From assembly GCA_903904605.1 (NCBI GenBank), contig CAIVDC010000017.1:51521-115520 (forward strand): DNA of 64,000 nt, in the 5' to 3' direction. Position 1 is the first letter of the stretch, and each line of letters starts with the position of its first letter. The position numbers were made by a program, and so were the translations under genes. Source of the DNA: an uncultured Sterolibacterium sp. GTDB taxonomy: Bacteria > Pseudomonadota > Gammaproteobacteria > Burkholderiales > Rhodocyclaceae. This document shows positions 8,844 to 18,566 of the stretch, in pieces. The notes beneath the pieces are model-generated. The model saw only the letters and a program-made list of their open reading frames with translations. It had not been told where the DNA came from and made no database searches.

Positions 8844-10567
8844 TGCGGCCGGATCGACAACCGAGCGTCGGCGAGCGCCACGATCAGGTCGAATTGCGCG
8901 GTCGGCAGCGGGCGGTGGCTGACCACGATGCGTGTGCGTTCAGCGAAGTGTTCGTCGATGGCCGCCCGGATATCCGCGTCCATATCGGCGTCCAGGCCCG
9001 AGGTGCTCTCGTCGAGGATCAGCACGCGCGGCTGCATGAGCAATGCCCGCGCCAGGGCGATGCGCTGGCGCTGGCCGCCGGACCGCGCCGCGCCGCGCTG
9101 GCCGACCTCGGTGTCGAGCCCCTGCGGCAGCTGCGCCGCGAACAGGTCCACGCGCGCCAGCCGCGCAGCCGCCTGCACCTCGTCCAGACTGGCCTGGGGG
9201 CGCCCGTAGCGGATATTGTCGACGATGCTGGCGGAGAAGAGGAGCACATCCTGGGCGACAACCACCACGGCGCGGCGCAGTTCGGCGCTGTCGAGCCGGC
9301 ACAGGTCCACGCCGTCCACCAGGATGCGGCCTTGCTGCGGGTCGTAGTGCCGTTGCAGGAGGTCGGCCAGGGTGCTCTTGCCGGCGCCGGACTCCCCTTG
9401 GAGGAGCAGCTTCTTGCCTGCCGGGATGAGCAGGTCGGCGCCGTCGAGCACCATCGTCCCGTCGGGGTAGGCGAAGCTGACGCCGCGCAGTTCGATCCGC
9501 CCGCGTCCCTCGGCCGGCAGTGAAAGCGGCTGTGCCGGCGCCGTCACGGCGGTCCGCATCGTCGCCAGTTCGGCGACGCGATCGAGGCTGACGCGGGCGC
9601 GCTGCAGGGCGACGTACATGCCAAGCAGCGACTGGATGGTGCCGTTGGCCCGAGTCACGTAGCTGGCGAAGGCGATCAGCCCGCCCAGGGTCAGCGGCGC
9701 GTGACCGCGCAGGGATTGCGTGCCGAAGACGAAGATGCCGACGGTGCCCAGGGAAAGCAGAAAGCCGGGCAGTGCCCCGGCGGCGTAGCCGACCAGCTGC
9801 AGGCGCAGCGTATCCCGGCGCAGTTCGCGGTGCAGGCCGTTGAGCACCTCGCCTTCGCGCAGCTGGCCATTGTAGGACTGCACGCTCTTGGCCGCCCCCA
9901 GCACTTCGACCAGAAAGGCGGCTATGTTGGCGCCTCGTTCGCGCGCGCTGCGGCTGAGACGCTCGATGCGGGGCCGCAGGGTCCTGAGGAAGAAAGCGTT
10001 GATGATCAGGAGCAGCAGCATGATGCCGGTGAGCGGTGGGCTGAGCTGGTAGAGGATGAACAGGGAGCCCGCCAGGAGCACGCTGCTGTTGGTTGCCGAG
10101 AGCAGGAGGTCGAGGGCGAAGCGCTGTATTTCCGCAATGTCGCTGTCCAGCCTGACCATCAGGTCGCCCTGGCGGGTACGCGCGAAGAACTCCGGCGACA
10201 GCGTCAGGAGATGGGCGAACAGCGATTCGCGCAGGCTGTGCAGGATGCGCGCGGAGGTGTCGACATAGAGCAGCCGGGTGGTGGCGCCGAGGAACAGTGC
10301 AGCTATCGCCAATGCCACCATGAGGCCGGCCACGCGCAGAATGACCTGATCATTTCCGGCGAGCAGGCCTTCGTCGATCAGCTGCTTGGTCAGGTAGGGC
10401 TGGGCCAGACCGGCGCCGACCGCGGCCAGCGACAACGCCATGACCAGAGCCAGCCTGGGCAGGGCGGGGCGCAGGAAACGGGCGAACCAGTGCAAGGTTT
10501 CGCGACGTTGCGTGGCGGTGGCGCTGTCGCGGGAAGCCGCCTGCCACGGCGCCACGTAAGACTGCAT
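8840..10567 (-). CDS. qhpF: QhpF, ABC exporter for the QHNDH gamma subunit
   Basis: The 575-residue protein is a fused exporter half-transporter: an N-terminal six-helix transmembrane domain (~30-320) and a C-terminal nucleotide-binding domain. The latter shows Walker A GESGAGKST, signature SGGQRQRIALARAL, Walker B RVLILDEST, and a switch histidine in VVSHRPL. In known QHNDH systems QhpF moves the crosslinked gamma subunit to the periplasm, because QhpC has no Sec or Tat signal. It starts 7 bases after the qhpB stop and overlaps qhpE. Confidence 0.92.
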   Translation of the reverse strand: MQSYVAPWQAASRDSATATQRRETLHWFARFLRPALPRLALVMALSLAAVGAGLAQPYLTKQLIDEGLLAGNDQVILRVAGLMVALAIAALFLGATTRLLYVDTSARILHSLRESLFAHLLTLSPEFFARTRQGDLMVRLDSDIAEIQRFALDLLLSATNSSVLLAGSLFILYQLSPPLTGIMLLLLIINAFFLRTLRPRIERLSRSARERGANIAAFLVEVLGAAKSVQSYNGQLREGEVLNGLHRELRRDTLRLQLVGYAAGALPGFLLSLGTVGIFVFGTQSLRGHAPLTLGGLIAFASYVTRANGTIQSLLGMYVALQRARVSLDRVAELATMRTAVTAPAQPLSLPAEGRGRIELRGVSFAYPDGTMVLDGADLLIPAGKKLLLQGESGAGKSTLADLLQRHYDPQQGRILVDGVDLCRLDSAELRRAVVVVAQDVLLFSASIVDNIRYGRPQASLDEVQAAARLARVDLFAAQLPQGLDTEVGQRGAARSGGQRQRIALARALLMQPRVLILDESTSGLDADMDADIRAAIDEHFAERTRIVVSHRPLPTAQFDLIVALADARLSIRPQ

Positions 10568-10574
10568 CCGGCCC

Positions 10575-11705
10575 TCAGTGGCTGAAGTAGCGCATCGACG
10601 CCGTCGCCTGATCGGCGTCGCCGGGCATGCGTATGGTCTGCAATTTTTGCAGCGTCACGGCGTCGTAGAAGGCGACCAGCGGGCCGGCGCCGCCCAGATA
10701 GAGTTCCTTGCCGTCGCGCGAGACGTTCACGTTGTAGAAGGTCTGATCGAGGTCGACGCGCTTCAGCAGCTTGCCCTTCCGGGTGTCTATGCGCGAGAGC
10801 GTCGCATAGACCGTATAGACCTCGTTGCGGCGCACCGGGTTGACCGTGGAGGAGAACAGCACGACCGAAGTGTTCTCGAATTCCTTGTAGGCGATCTTGT
10901 CGGTCGCCAGGTCCAGCGTGTAGATGCCGGACTTCATGGCATCGGGCGCCTCCGGCTTGCGGTCCGTTCGCGCCACCACGTAGGGGAAGGAAAGGACTTT
11001 CGAGGCATCCCAGAGCGGCCAGACGGCGAGCGCGTCGGGCTCGCCCAGGTTCTTGCGGTTCCAGTGCCGGATCGGGTGCGTGCCTATGACCTTGCCGGTT
11101 TTCGGGTCCATGACCACGACGTCCCAGCTCATGGCGTAGAGCCGGCTGCCGTCGGTCGAGTAGGCGAGCAGCGTGGTCCGGCGCGGTGCCGGGAAGGTGC
11201 GCAAGGGCTTGGCGCCGATGCCGGCGGCGGCATCATAGACGGCGATATAGGTGTCCTGCACCTGGTATTCGCCGGCCAGAATCTTGACCGGGTCGATGTA
11301 GATGGACAGCTCCTTGCCATCGGGGCTGACGTCGAAGGCGAAGGTGGACTTGCCGCGTATGCCCGGCGAGGACAGTTCCGCGCGGAACACTTCCTTGCCG
11401 GTATCGACGTCGATGCCGGAAACGGTCTCCCAGTGGTTGTGCAGGATGTACACCGTCTTGCCGTCGGGCGACACGACCAGCGTGCCCGGCGTGTTGCCGG
11501 GGCGCGAGTTGGGCAGGGGATAGACCTTGTCAACCTTGCGCGCGGCAACGTCGATGAAGACCAGCTTGTTGGAGTGCAGGGCGGTAACCAGATAATCCTT
11601 GGCGTTGGCGCTGCCTGCCGCCGCGGCGCCGCAGGCGGCCAGAGCGGCGAAGAGGGTCTGCCGCAGGATCTGCCGAAAAAAAGCGGCGCTGAATATTGCT
11701 TTCAT
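10575..11705 (-). CDS. qhpB: QhpB, beta subunit of quinohemoprotein amine dehydrogenase
   Basis: The 376-residue protein starts at ATG 11705 with an AAGGAAG ribosome-binding site. A signal peptide runs to about GSANA|KDY. The mature part is a seven-bladed beta-propeller-type sequence (repeats such as NKLVFIDVAARKVDKVYPLP, LVVSPDGKTVYILHNH, NVNVSRDGKELYLGG), as in the QHNDH beta subunit that packs against the CTQ-bearing gamma subunit in the periplasm. A longer in-frame reading upstream runs through qhpC in another frame and is rejected. The gene lies 23 bases downstream of qhpC. Confidence 0.93.
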   Translation of the reverse strand: MKAIFSAAFFRQILRQTLFAALAACGAAAAGSANAKDYLVTALHSNKLVFIDVAARKVDKVYPLPNSRPGNTPGTLVVSPDGKTVYILHNHWETVSGIDVDTGKEVFRAELSSPGIRGKSTFAFDVSPDGKELSIYIDPVKILAGEYQVQDTYIAVYDAAAGIGAKPLRTFPAPRRTTLLAYSTDGSRLYAMSWDVVVMDPKTGKVIGTHPIRHWNRKNLGEPDALAVWPLWDASKVLSFPYVVARTDRKPEAPDAMKSGIYTLDLATDKIAYKEFENTSVVLFSSTVNPVRRNEVYTVYATLSRIDTRKGKLLKRVDLDQTFYNVNVSRDGKELYLGGAGPLVAFYDAVTLQKLQTIRMPGDADQATASMRYFSH

Positions 11706-11728
11706 GATCTTCCTTTCGTCCGTCCCCA

Positions 11729-12046
11729 TCACTTCGGGAACACGGCCTGAAGGGCGCGCCAGTCGCGTGCCGCGCTGTCGTTGCCGACACTCCAGTCGGT
11801 ATAGGTGTTGAGCGTGTCGGGAACCTGCACCGGCCACCAGCAGGGATCGGCGCAGCCATAGAGGTCTGCCTCCATCGGCTGGCAGAGGCCGGCGACGCCG
11901 CCGAAGGCATCGACTTCCCAACCTGGGTCGAAGACCGTCGTGCAGCCGACGGCGGCCGCCATCGTCACGACCTCGTCGCCGGCGCGCGCCGCCGGCGACT
12001 GGATCAGCAAAGCGGCCTTCTTGTTCAATGGTTTCATGTGGTTCAT
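11729..12046 (-). CDS. qhpC: QhpC, gamma subunit precursor carrying CTQ and thioether crosslinks
   Basis: This 105-residue protein is the small catalytic subunit. Compared with the known Paracoccus structure it keeps every modified residue at the same spacing: Cys-Glu pair C35/E44, Cys-Asp pairs C55/D61 and C69/D77, and the CTQ pair C65/W71 (offset 28). Segments GWEVDAFGG and PMEADLYGC are typical of the family. Residues 1-28 are the leader that directs QhpD and is cut off by QhpE. The ATG at 12046 overlaps the qhpD stop as ATGA and has an AGGAG site; M4 is a possible alternative start. A small post-translationally crosslinked peptide of this kind is easily missed by gene callers. Confidence 0.96.
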   Translation of the reverse strand: MNHMKPLNKKAALLIQSPAARAGDEVVTMAAAVGCTTVFDPGWEVDAFGGVAGLCQPMEADLYGCADPCWWPVQVPDTLNTYTDWSVGNDSAARDWRALQAVFPK

Positions 12047-13491
12047 TGCGGGCCTCTCCTGGAACCGATGTGTTGCGTGAAAAAGGCGGGGTTCTTGTCC
12101 TGCAGTTCGACGTAGCCGGCCAGGCCGAAGTCCAGCCACTCGCGCATCAGTTCGCAGTAGTGGTGGGTGGGCGCCAGCGGGTCGCCGTAGCGCGTGTAGG
12201 ACTCGTGGTAGCAACCTCCGGCGCAGAGGTTGCGGATGCGGCAACTGCCGCAGCCGGCCGGCAAGTCGGCTGCGGCGGTCAGGAAGTCGTCCAAACGCTC
12301 ACGGTCGACGCCGTCCGTGACATTGCCGAAGGCGGGCAGGGCGGAACCGGCGAAGCGGTGGCAGAGGTTCAGGCTGCCCTGGTCGTCGAGCGCCAGGAGG
12401 CCGACGCCGGCGCCGCAGGGCAGGACTTTCCGGCTGCCGGCATAGAGCTCCGCGAGCATCTGGTGCATGTTGGCGAAGCCGATGTTGTGGCCGGCGACGG
12501 CGGCATCGAGGTAGAGCCGCCCCAGCGCCTTGAAGCCTTCGAACACCTCGGCCAGTTCGGCCGGGGAGAGGTTGGCCTGATGGTTCTGGCTGGTGGTCAC
12601 CGGCGCGAAACCGATTTCGAAGAAGCCCAGTTCGTCTCTCAAGTGGCTGTGGATGGCGAGCACGTCGCTGCCGCCGGCCGAAAGCGTGACGCGCGCGCCC
12701 ACCGGACGCGAGCGGTAACGCGAGAGCAGGAGCTTCGCTTTGGCCGCCACCAGGTCGTAGCTGCCCCGGCCCCCCCGGGTTTTCCTCCGGCGATCGTGGA
12801 CCTCCCTGGGACCGTCGATGCTGATCGAGAGGCCGAAGCAATGCTGATCGAGAAAGTCGATGATCTCCTCGTTGAGCAAGGTGGCGTTGGTGGTGAGCGT
12901 GAAGTTGGGCCGCTTGCCCGCAGCCGCGCACCGTTCTTCCGCGTAAGCCACGACGCTGCGTATCAGCGGCAGGTTGGTCAGCGGCTCGCCGCCCAGGAAT
13001 GCCAGGTTGATCCCGGTGCGGGCGGCGCTTTCTGAAATCAGCAGGTCGACGCCGCGGCGGGCGGTGTCGGCATCCATTTTCCGGGCGCGAGCAGGGGCCG
13101 TCAGGTCCTCCTTGTAGCAATAGCCGCAAGCCAGATTGCAGCCGCTGCTGACGCTGAGAACCAGGGTGTTGAGGGCATGATCGGCGAATCTGATCGTCGG
13201 GGCCGTCGCCGCCCCCGGCAGACTCTCCCTCAGTATGGCCAGGCTGCGCAGGTCGTCCACGGTCTCCGCGACCTGTGCCGGCGACAGACTTCCTTCCGGG
13301 CGGGCCGAAATCCACTCGCGCATGTCGGCCGCGGTGATGCAGGGGCGTGTCTTGAGAAAATCCAGCACTTCCTCGCCGACGCTGTCCAGTTCGAACAGGG
13401 CGCTGGTCGGCAAATGGAACAGCACCCGACGTCCGCCGAGGCTGACGTCGTGGAAACTGTCGGAATCGAGATAGAGCGCGCCATTGGCCAC
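12043..13491 (-). CDS. qhpD: QhpD, radical SAM/SPASM enzyme forming thioether bonds in QhpC
   Basis: The 482-residue protein has an N-terminal peptide-recognition-like region (~1-95) and a radical SAM core with the C-x3-C-x2-C cluster motif at C118, C122 and C125 (CNLACGYC). GGEPL follows, then a C-terminal SPASM-type cysteine-rich region ([29 protein letters not shown]) for auxiliary 4Fe-4S clusters. Known QhpD makes the three Cys-to-Asp/Glu thioether bonds in the gamma subunit. It lies 14 bases after qhpA and overlaps qhpC by four bases, so enzyme and substrate are made together. Confidence 0.96.
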   Translation of the reverse strand: MANGALYLDSDSFHDVSLGGRRVLFHLPTSALFELDSVGEEVLDFLKTRPCITAADMREWISARPEGSLSPAQVAETVDDLRSLAILRESLPGAATAPTIRFADHALNTLVLSVSSGCNLACGYCYKEDLTAPARARKMDADTARRGVDLLISESAARTGINLAFLGGEPLTNLPLIRSVVAYAEERCAAAGKRPNFTLTTNATLLNEEIIDFLDQHCFGLSISIDGPREVHDRRRKTRGGRGSYDLVAAKAKLLLSRYRSRPVGARVTLSAGGSDVLAIHSHLRDELGFFEIGFAPVTTSQNHQANLSPAELAEVFEGFKALGRLYLDAAVAGHNIGFANMHQMLAELYAGSRKVLPCGAGVGLLALDDQGSLNLCHRFAGSALPAFGNVTDGVDRERLDDFLTAAADLPAGCGSCRIRNLCAGGCYHESYTRYGDPLAPTHHYCELMREWLDFGLAGYVELQDKNPAFFTQHIGSRRGPQ

Positions 13492-13505
13492 TGGAGGTTC
13501 TCCGT

Positions 13506-15098
13506 TCAGCGCAGCGGCGGATCGACCCAGCGCTGCACCGTGACGATCAAGGGCGCTGCGGCCTTGATCCGGCGCTTGCCGTCCGCGACTGCCGCCGTCA
13601 CCGTCAGGTCGCCGGTGTTGTTGGTGCCGAACTTGCGCTTGGGGTTGGGGCCGGCCGCAGCTGGCACGAACAGTCCGGACGGCTCAAGCCTGCCGGCGAA
13701 GCTGGCGTCCCGGTAGGTCCTGGCGTTGGCATTGGCGTTGGCAAAACTCCATTGCGCCGGAAACACGCCGATGCGCTGCAAGGTCTTGCCGCCCTTGCCG
13801 CCGATATAGCCGACGGCCTCGAACTGCGCCGGTTGCGTCGCCAGCGCGCCGCCGTTGTCGCCGATCCGCGCCAGACCGCGATCCGGTTCCAGGCGAAGGC
13901 TGTCGATGCGCCGATACACGGTGAGCAGATCTCCTGCCGCCGTCTCGCCGACCTTCACCGTGCGCTGGCCCACTGCTGCATTGGCGCCGGGCCGCGCTTC
14001 GACCACCACGGTTTCGGCAGAGCGGCGAAGTTCGCGCAGCACGCGCACCCCCTGGCCCAGATCGACCGGGCCCGTGAGGCCGGTGCCGTGGATTTCGAGT
14101 TGCTGCGCAACGCCGGCCTTGAGGTATTCCGGGTTGACCGCGAGAACGGCCGGCGTGCCTGCCAACCGGGTGGCGGCGAGATCGCCGCCCAAAGTGTCGA
14201 CATCGCGCAGATACCAGCGCCCCTGCAGGTGGCTGCCATCCTCGGAGAGGGTGAATACCTGGCGCACGTCCTGGTCGCCTTGCCGGAGACTGGCGCGCCA
14301 TTCATAACCGGTATAGAGGATGGCGCGTCCGGAAGCCTTCTCGCTCCTGCCATCGGCGTAGCGCAGTTCCATCGTCATGGTGTACTCGTCGGCGGCGGTC
14401 TCAGTGATCGTCGCCACGCCCTCGTAGTCGCCCCAGCCCGGACGGTGACCGACCACGCGCCAATTGCCGCCGGGTTTGACCCAGGTCTGCGCCTGCCATC
14501 TCGCCCAGGCTGGGCTGTCCAGCGGATAGAGCTTGGCGAGGAGGGGCGGCACCTGCCGGGACGCGATTTCCCACCAGTTCCGGTCCCGGCCGTTGCTCTG
14601 GATCTCGATGCTCGGGTACTGGCCGACGTGAAAGTTGGACAGGCGCAGCCAGTCTGCCTCGCTCCGCCTCTGCAGGGCGATCCGGGCGTAACTGTGGCAG
14701 CGCGCGCAGGTATCGCCGACCAGTTGATTCTCGAAATGCTCGGCGCCGCCGGGTCGGCGTTCCGGCAGGTAGCGCCAGGGCAGGGCCTCCGACGGCGCCA
14801 GGCCGTACGCGTCGGAAAGAACCTTGACCAGCGTCCGCCGCGTCCCGTCGTCCAGCTGCACCTTGTGGATCAGGCTCATCCGCCCGACGGTCATTTCCCA
14901 GCCTTCGGGGCTGCGCCTGGCTTCGGCGATGCGCTCCAGGCTGCCGTCGGCGCGCGCCTCGTGGCAACCGGCGCATTTGGCCTGCAGCAAGGCTGCTCCG
15001 GCAGGGCTGAGTGCGGCCACGGCGGGTGTCGCGGCGAGCGCGCCCAGTGTCATCAGGGCCAACAGCCGCCAGCTTGCGGCAAACGATGCCATGCTCAT
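13506..15098 (-). CDS. qhpA: QhpA, diheme alpha subunit of quinohemoprotein amine dehydrogenase
   Basis: The 530-residue protein has a signal peptide (cleavage near ATPAVAA) and two c-type heme motifs, CAGCH (residues 42-46) and CARCH (131-135). The long C-terminal part (~180-530) is beta-rich and includes Ig-like stretches, as in domains II-IV of the known alpha subunit. It passes electrons from CTQ to external acceptors such as cytochrome c or azurin while primary amines are oxidised in the periplasm. The ATG at 15098 is preceded by AGGAG; M3 is an alternative. It is the first gene of the operon and faces the regulatory repeat at 15176-15228. Confidence 0.95.
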   Translation of the reverse strand: MSMASFAASWRLLALMTLGALAATPAVAALSPAGAALLQAKCAGCHEARADGSLERIAEARRSPEGWEMTVGRMSLIHKVQLDDGTRRTLVKVLSDAYGLAPSEALPWRYLPERRPGGAEHFENQLVGDTCARCHSYARIALQRRSEADWLRLSNFHVGQYPSIEIQSNGRDRNWWEIASRQVPPLLAKLYPLDSPAWARWQAQTWVKPGGNWRVVGHRPGWGDYEGVATITETAADEYTMTMELRYADGRSEKASGRAILYTGYEWRASLRQGDQDVRQVFTLSEDGSHLQGRWYLRDVDTLGGDLAATRLAGTPAVLAVNPEYLKAGVAQQLEIHGTGLTGPVDLGQGVRVLRELRRSAETVVVEARPGANAAVGQRTVKVGETAAGDLLTVYRRIDSLRLEPDRGLARIGDNGGALATQPAQFEAVGYIGGKGGKTLQRIGVFPAQWSFANANANARTYRDASFAGRLEPSGLFVPAAAGPNPKRKFGTNNTGDLTVTAAVADGKRRIKAAAPLIVTVQRWVDPPLR

Positions 15099-15175
15099 TT
15101 GATCTCCTCTTCCCCGGCCGCCGGCACGCGGTCCTCTCGGATTTCCTACAGCGTAAGCGCATCGGCCCGGCTAGC

Positions 15176-15228
15176 GTTATCAATTTTTGGCAAAGGAGCG
15201 AACGCAAAAATTGCCGGAATTTGATAAC
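15176..15228. promoter_or_regulatory. Long symmetric operator between qhpA and DUF1329
   Basis: Two inverted copies of a bipartite motif share one centre (15202): GTTATCAA-N5-GGCAA at 15176-15193 and TTGCC-N5-TTGATAAC at 15211-15228, with 17 bases between. The fixed bases are identical in both arms while the spacers differ (TTTTT, and ATTCC read on the minus strand), the pattern expected of two protein contact sites rather than of an RNA hairpin. Two contact blocks ~13 bases apart fit a monomer with two helix-turn-helix elements, as in AraC regulators. A third copy lies at 34350-34367 beside an araC-type gene. Confidence 0.7.
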
Positions 15229-15356
15229 GGTTCATGGCCTGGATACTCAAGAATCGGCGACGATGATACCCGGGCCTGGTTCAGGGTTTCTCTGTGCGAT
15301 ACGCGGACAACGCGACGCTTCGACGAAGGTATTTGGGGAATTAGGGGAGAACGGCA

Positions 15357-16718
15357 ATGAAACGATTTGACCACGCGCTGCTGGCGCTCGGCTTGGGCTT
15401 GATGGCGGGGGCGGTTTCAGCCGCCGTGACGGAGCAGGAAGCCGCGAAGCTGGGCAAGGAATTGACCCCGATCGGTGCCGAGAGAGCTGGCAACAAGGAC
15501 GGCAGCATCCCGGAATGGAAAGGCGGCACGCCCAAGGCCAAGCGCAAGCTGAGCGATCCCCGGGTCGATCCCTATGCCGCCGACAAGCCGCTTTATTCCG
15601 TCGATGCGTCCAATGTCGATAAGTACAAGGACAAGCTATCGGCGGGACAGATCGAACTGATCAAGACGCGCAAGGGTTATCGGCTCGACGTCTATCCGAC
15701 CCATCGTTCCTGCGGCTACCCCGAGGTGATCAACGAACGCACCCGGCAGAATGCCACCCTGGCCAAGCTCTCCAGCGATGGCAAGGATAATCTGGCGACG
15801 GCTTTGGGCGGCGCCTTTCCCTTTCCCATTCCCAAGAATGGCGCCGAGGCCGTTTGGAACCACCGCCTGCGCTGGCAGGGCCTGGGCCGCATCGAACACT
15901 ACCAGACCAACTTCATCAACCCTGACGGCAGCTTCTATGGCCTGGCCCAGGACCAGATCACCCTGATGCCTTTCGCTTCGACCAAGGCCAAGTCGCCGGA
16001 GGATGTTGGCGGCCTGCAGATGGAAATTCTCAACGTCGCCACTGCACCCGCCTCGCGCGTCGGCGAAGTGATCCTGGCCCACTACTTCCTCGGCAGCAAG
16101 TCGATCGACGCCTGGATGTACTTCCCCGGACAGCGCCGGGTGCGCCGCCTGCCGGCGTTCGAGTATGACAATCCGATTCCCGGTTACGAAAACCTGGAGA
16201 CCGCCGACCAGTACCCGATGTTCGCCGGCTCCCTCGACCGCTACGACTGGAAGCTGGTCGGCAAGCAGGAAATGCTCGTGCCCTACAACAGCTTCAAGCT
16301 GGTGGCCAAACGCAAGATGTCCGAGGTCTATCTCGGACCCTATCCCAACCGCGACCTGATGCGCTACGAACTTCACCGCGTCTGGAAAGTCGAGGGGACG
16401 GTGAAGAAAGGCATGCGCCACATGTTCGCCAAGCGCACCTTCTACCTCGACGAGGACAGCTGGATGATCATGGAAGCCGACCAGTACGACGCCCAGGGCA
16501 AGCTCTGGCGGGTCATGGAGGCTTCCCTCTATCCGGCCGTCGAGCTGGGCGCCTGCGTCAGCCAGGAGTTCGTCTCCTTCGACCTCAACGTCAATCGTTA
16601 TCTCGCCGAGAATTCGACTCAGGAATCCAAGCCTACCGATTGGCTGGCAGGCGACGAAGGCCGCATCGATCCCAAGCGTTTCGATTCCGATGAACTGCGG
16701 CGCGCAGGCGAGCGCTGA
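15357..16718 (+). CDS. DUF1329 periplasmic/outer-membrane-associated protein
   Basis: This 453-residue protein starts with a clear signal peptide (MKRFDHALLALGLGLMAGAVSA|AV) and the DUF1329 opening motif EQEAAKLGKELTPIGAERAGN. The body (GSIPEWKGG, VRRLPAFEYDNP, KRTFYLDEDSWMI) resembles the LolA/LolB-like fold assigned to this family. It is almost always found with DUF1302 and an RND/MMPL gene, as here, and the set is thought to move hydrophobic substrates across the envelope. ATG 15357 follows a GGGGAGA site. The upstream region is shared with qhpA and contains the symmetric motif. Confidence 0.9.
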   Translation: MKRFDHALLALGLGLMAGAVSAAVTEQEAAKLGKELTPIGAERAGNKDGSIPEWKGGTPKAKRKLSDPRVDPYAADKPLYSVDASNVDKYKDKLSAGQIELIKTRKGYRLDVYPTHRSCGYPEVINERTRQNATLAKLSSDGKDNLATALGGAFPFPIPKNGAEAVWNHRLRWQGLGRIEHYQTNFINPDGSFYGLAQDQITLMPFASTKAKSPEDVGGLQMEILNVATAPASRVGEVILAHYFLGSKSIDAWMYFPGQRRVRRLPAFEYDNPIPGYENLETADQYPMFAGSLDRYDWKLVGKQEMLVPYNSFKLVAKRKMSEVYLGPYPNRDLMRYELHRVWKVEGTVKKGMRHMFAKRTFYLDEDSWMIMEADQYDAQGKLWRVMEASLYPAVELGACVSQEFVSFDLNVNRYLAENSTQESKPTDWLAGDEGRIDPKRFDSDELRRAGER

Positions 16719-16755
16719 GCCGGCGCCGCCTCCTCATTGAGCAAAGGATGAACTC

Positions 16756-18555
16756 ATGAAAACGACTACTCTGCAATTCAAACCGCTCGCCGTGGCCATT
16801 GCGGCGCTCGGCCTGGGCCTGGCCAATCCCGCTGCCGCCTTCAAGTTCGAAATGGACAACGGTCTGACCGGCAGCTTCGATTCGACCTTCTCCTTCGGCC
16901 TGCAGCAGCGCCTGAAGTCGCCGGACAGTTCGATCATCGGCAACGACTCGGGCGGCCACGTGCCTACCCAGGCCGCCCTGGGCAGCCTGGTCAACGGACC
17001 CGGCAATAACGCTACCGCCAATCCGGACTTCAACTACACGAATATCGACGACGGCGACCTCAACTACAAGAAGGGGCAGATCGTCTCCGCCGTGGTCAAA
17101 GGTACGCACGAGTTGTTCATCAAGGATCAAGGCAACTGGTCGGCGCTGGGCCGCGTCACCTGGTCTTCCGATTTCGCGGCAGCCAAAACGCAGCGCACGC
17201 CGCTGGACGATGAAGCGAAGAAGGCGGTTCAGGAGAATGTCACGCTGCTCGACCTGTGGGTGTCGAAGGAACTGAGCCTGGGCGGCAACACCGCCAAGCT
17301 CAAGTTCGGCAACCAGGTGATCAGCTGGGGCGAGGATATCTTCATCATCGGCGGCATCAATTCGATCAACGCGCTCGACCTGCGCAAGATCCACATACCC
17401 GGCGTGCAATTGAAGGAGATCTTCGTGCCGGCGCCCATGCTCTCCATCGCCAGCGGCCTGGGCGGCGGCGTCTCGATGGAGGCTTACTACCAGTTCCGCT
17501 GGAACAAGTTCATCCTCGATCCGGCAGGCACCTACTGGTCGGCGGCCGACTTCCTCGGCAAGGGCGGTCAGCGCGGCGCGTTCATTCCCAGCAGCTTCGG
17601 CGGCATCGGCGACTTCGATCCGACGCGCGGCAGGACCATGGCGGCGGTCACTGCCGCCGGCGGTCTGGTGCCGATAGAGAGCACTTCGCCCAGGAACGGC
17701 GGACAGTACGGCTTCAACCTCCGCTTCAAGCCCCAGGAGTCCGAAACCGAATACGCCGCCTACTATATCCGCTACCACGACAAGCTGCCGTTTGTCGGTT
17801 TCCGGCAAGACCTGAACGTGGCAGGGGCCGGTCCGGGCATGCTCAACCTCGGCGGGTACACGGCCATCGAGCAGTATGGCGAAGACAAGTCGCTGTTCGG
17901 TCTTTCATTGAACACCAAGGTCGGCGACTGGGCGGTGGGCTCGGAGATTTCCTACCGGCCGCGCGACAGCGTGGCGATCGACCCCACGGTCGGCGCTGCG
18001 GTCCCCGGCAGCCCGGTCCGGCCGCAGTTCGACCTGCTGGCACTTGCCCTGGCCTCGCCCAACGGCGTGGCGACGGCCAACGGCTACACCAACGAACGGA
18101 AATGGCAGGCGCACCTGACCGGCTTCAAACTGCTGCCTCAGGAGATCACGATGCCGCTGGGCGCCGCCGAAGGCTACTTCCTCGGGGAAATGGCGGTGAC
18201 CCGTTATCCGGGCCTGGCCCTCGATGGCAGCGTGCCCTATCTGCTCAACAACTACACGCTGCCCACCAAGACCTCCTGGGGTTATGTGACCGAGTTCGGG
18301 CTGACCTATGCGAACATCTTCAATTCCGGCTGGACCATGAGCCCGGTCCTGGATTTCTACCACGATGTCAAGGGTGTCAGTCCGAATACCATACCCTTTA
18401 TCGAGGGGCGCAAGGCCCTCTCCCTCGGCCTGAACTTCGACTACCATAATGCGCTGAAGGCCAGCGTCGGCTACTCCAGTTTCTGGGGCGGCGGCGATCT
18501 CAACATGATGCGCGACCGGGACGTGCTCAGCGCCTCTGTTTCCTATACCTTCTGA
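16756..18555 (+). CDS. DUF1302 outer-membrane protein
   Basis: The 599-residue protein has a signal peptide ending near NPAAA|FKFEM and then the DUF1302 start (FEMDNGLTGSFDSTFSFGLQQRL). The sequence alternates short beta strands and ends in SVSYTF, with the C-terminal phenylalanine typical of beta-barrel proteins inserted by Bam. Family members are predicted porin-like outer-membrane channels linked with DUF1329 and MMPL proteins. It follows the DUF1329 gene by 37 bases and is followed by a strong hairpin before the transporter gene. Confidence 0.9.
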   Translation: MKTTTLQFKPLAVAIAALGLGLANPAAAFKFEMDNGLTGSFDSTFSFGLQQRLKSPDSSIIGNDSGGHVPTQAALGSLVNGPGNNATANPDFNYTNIDDGDLNYKKGQIVSAVVKGTHELFIKDQGNWSALGRVTWSSDFAAAKTQRTPLDDEAKKAVQENVTLLDLWVSKELSLGGNTAKLKFGNQVISWGEDIFIIGGINSINALDLRKIHIPGVQLKEIFVPAPMLSIASGLGGGVSMEAYYQFRWNKFILDPAGTYWSAADFLGKGGQRGAFIPSSFGGIGDFDPTRGRTMAAVTAAGGLVPIESTSPRNGGQYGFNLRFKPQESETEYAAYYIRYHDKLPFVGFRQDLNVAGAGPGMLNLGGYTAIEQYGEDKSLFGLSLNTKVGDWAVGSEISYRPRDSVAIDPTVGAAVPGSPVRPQFDLLALALASPNGVATANGYTNERKWQAHLTGFKLLPQEITMPLGAAEGYFLGEMAVTRYPGLALDGSVPYLLNNYTLPTKTSWGYVTEFGLTYANIFNSGWTMSPVLDFYHDVKGVSPNTIPFIEGRKALSLGLNFDYHNALKASVGYSSFWGGGDLNMMRDRDVLSASVSYTF

Positions 18556-18566
18556 CCCCGTGGTCC

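Noticed and set aside
15176-15228. FNR/Dnr box at the qhp promoter
   Set aside because: The FNR consensus is TTGAT-N4-ATCAA. Here the ATCAA and TTGAT elements point outward and are 37 bases apart, so the bipartite inverted-motif reading fits better.
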